Assembly: GCA_950097015.1 (NCBI GenBank)
Contig: CATNEN010000040.1
Location: 124,001-188,000, forward strand
DNA from: Macrostomum hystrix
Taxonomy: Eukaryota > Platyhelminthes > Macrostomidae
Length of the DNA stretch: 64,000 nt
Reading direction: 5' to 3'
Shown: piece by piece, positions 62,195 through 64,000 of the stretch
Position numbering within the stretch: position 1 is the first letter of the stretch
Layout of the letters: the number at the start of each line of letters is the position of its first letter
Notes under the pieces: model-generated
The model's database searches: none
What the model saw: only the letters and a program-made list of their open reading frames with translations
What the model was told of the DNA's origin: nothing
Program-made: the position numbers and the translations under genes

Positions 62195-62650
62195 GCCTCA
62201 TCCGCCCTCCATTTCCCCATCCGCCCTCTATTTCCCCATCCACCCTCCATTTCTTCATCCGCCCTCCATTTCCCCATCCGCCCTCCATTTCCCCATCCGC
62301 CCTCCATTTCCCCATCCGCCCTCCATTTCTTCATCCGCCCTCCATTTCCCCATCCGCCCTCCATTTCCCCATCCGCCCTCCATTTCCCCATCCACCCTCC
62401 ATTTCCCCATCTGCCCCCCATTTCCCCATCCGCCCTCCATTTCCCCATCCGCCCTCCATTTCCCCATCCGCCCTCCATTTCCCCATCCGCCCTCCATTTC
62501 CCCATCCGCCCTCCATTTCCCCATCCGCCCTCTATTTCCACCCATCCGCCCTCCATTTCCCCATCCGACCTCTATTTCCACCCATCCGCCCTCCATTTCC
62601 CCATCCGCCCTCCATTTTCCCATCCGCCCTCCATTTCCGCCCATCCCTTG
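62195..62650. repeat. 19-bp minisatellite
   Basis: About 24 units of 19 bp (ccgccctccatttccccat). Purine-rich on the minus strand, giving spurious MGKWRADGEMEGGW repeats. Confidence 0.95.
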
Positions 62651-63267
62651 TCCCATCCGCCCTCTCTTGAGTCTTAATCCCACCCTTCTCGCATTACGAG
62701 GGAGCCTAAACCATCCCCAGTGAAAAGGGAAATGGCGAAGTGATTCTAAGTTGTCACTATGCAACAATGCGACAATATTCCTGTTGTCTCAAACTGGCAG
62801 CATATCTCATATCGAAATTGAATGCCACCTAATTATCCCAATCCAACATTTATAATTACCAATGTTCTACATTTGCAGTTACCTATTTGAAAAATCCTGC
62901 TATCAAATGAAACAAAAACTGTCGAGATAATCCGTTTTGTCATCCAGCTAGCTTTTGGTTGCTAAGGCCTCCAAATAATTCCATTTTGTGAAGAAGCAAG
63001 AAGAATTATGGTGATAATTATTTGTTGCACATTCTCTTCAGTCCTGGCTTTAAAATTAAATTACTTAACAAATGGACAGCGGACATACATTTTTATCTCT
63101 AGTTCTGCGTCATCTTTTGAGTTGGTCATCGAACTTTTGTAAAGTTAGAAATTGTGCTGCTTTCAAAGAAACATGGTAATTTTTCTAAGAAAGGGGGCCA
63201 CTTTTCAAAGAAGCAAAGCAGCACTTTAAACAAAGAAAGCCATTTTAGAAACTGGGAACCTTTTTTA
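62651..63267. other. Spacer
   Basis: No supported feature. Confidence 0.4.
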
Positions 63268-63535
63268 TGATGTGCAGCCGACAGCACAGCCGCAGCCATT
63301 GCGCGGCGCATCTGAAGGCTGCGTACGGCTGTTCAGTCCATGGACTGAGGGACGCCACACCCACCCTCAATTACCCCAGCTAATGCTGGTACACATTTAA
63401 CAAACTGGGTGAACTGAAGCAACGCAGAGTTAAGTGTCTTGCTAAGGGACACACATTTTTCCAGTGGAGTCGGGAATCGAACCCCCGACCTTCAACGCTC
63501 TAACCACCAGGTGAGGCTACCCCCTCTGTTTTAAA
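63268..63535 (-). mobile_element. tRNA-derived SINE, family B, copy 2
   Basis: Closely matches 13105-13410: 'gatgtgcagccgacagcaca', 'gttcagtccatggactg', the 'ttaagtgtcttgctaaggga' core and a B box read on the minus strand (GGGGTTCGATTCCCGAC). The A-box end is slightly shortened. No (ATT)n tail is obvious here. Confidence 0.85.
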
Positions 63536-64000
63536 TAAAGCGACAAGCGTCACAACAGTGCCAAGTCAAAGAACTAAGCTCCAATTGAAACTGAGCAGTT
63601 TCAGAAACGATGCCATTTTCATAGAAAGACAAAAGCAACTTTCTTTCAGGAGCCATAAAATATTAAATCAGATTCCTCAAGACTCAAATCAAAGAACATC
63701 TGTCATATTTTAATTGCTCTGCCGCACTTCAGAGGATCTGATCAAGCGAGACTCGAGACAACGTGACCTATTATATGCCATACGCATATTCTCATGCTTT
63801 CAAAGCTTCCCATTCTAGGGAACATGGTTCCCATGGGTTGGAGACAAAGTCTTTGTGATTGAATAGAAAGCATATTCATGGCTAAAACTTTGTGATTGAG
63901 TTTAGTTGTGAAGTGTATACAGATAAAACGATAATATGGCCCCAGCCGCTTTTATAAGCAGTTCAGGGGGGTTCTATGACCTCTCCTGGCTGGTCAAACA
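63536..64000. other. Terminal spacer
   Basis: No supported feature to the end of the window. Confidence 0.4.

Noticed and set aside
62047-62767. MGKWRADGEMEGGW-type frames
   Set aside because: 19-bp array read in three successive frames; no flanking coding exon.

Overview
This is a metazoan nuclear window. It has intron-rich protein genes with GT-AG introns, GC-rich coding exons with CAG-encoded polyglutamine runs, AT-rich spacers, tRNA-derived SINEs, hAT-type MITEs and a very large amount of minisatellite DNA. No bacterial, organellar or viral gene was seen. Gene content (Daple/Girdin, KATNIP, a psq-DDE-PHD protein, a secreted mosaic protease) fits an invertebrate, probably a spiralian such as a free-living flatworm. 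That taxonomic guess is inference only. All exon models below were assembled by hand by matching donor and acceptor sites and reading phase, with no transcript or database support.

Layout. 1-2.9 kb: spacer with a SINE. 2.9-4.9 kb (-): two-exon gene joining a MATH-like domain to a BTB/POZ domain; its intron carries a hAT-like element packed with minisatellite. 4.9-8.2 kb: spacer with a perfect 12-bp hairpin. 8.2-9.8 kb (+): two-exon RRM plus coiled-coil protein. 9.8-15.2 kb: AT-rich spacer with a hAT remnant and a SINE of a second family. 15.2-23.9 kb (+): ten-exon CCDC88 (Girdin/Daple) homologue, 1526 aa, with a Daple-like PDZ-binding C-terminus. 26.0-32.4 kb (+): KATNIP homologue, five exons, 1345 aa, four tandem beta-rich modules. 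34.0-40.0 kb (+): six-exon gene with a psq helix-turn-helix, a pogo/jerky-type DDE domain lacking its third acidic residue, and a PHD finger; probably a domesticated transposase. 40.0-43.2 kb: spacer with an ATCGAT-rich array and a long TCTG array. 43.2-56.8 kb (-): one 21-exon gene for a 1252-aa secreted protease ordered signal peptide-SRCR-CTLD-Kringle-LDLa-LDLa-linker-PAN-LDLa-SRCR-LDLa-SRCR-trypsin. 57-64 kb: one orphan exon candidate, a complete hAT MITE with 8-bp target duplication, several minisatellites and a second copy of the second SINE family.

The main themes are these. (1) The mosaic protease has every phase consistent across 21 exons and nearly all module borders at phase-1 introns. 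(2) Almost every long intron is filled, nearly splice site to splice site, by its own minisatellite, several with higher-order repeat structure. (3) A hAT MITE family carries one of these minisatellites internally, which offers a route for spreading arrays. The genes are not obviously functionally linked; CCDC88 and KATNIP homologues both act at microtubules or centrosome/cilium in other animals, but their adjacency may be chance.
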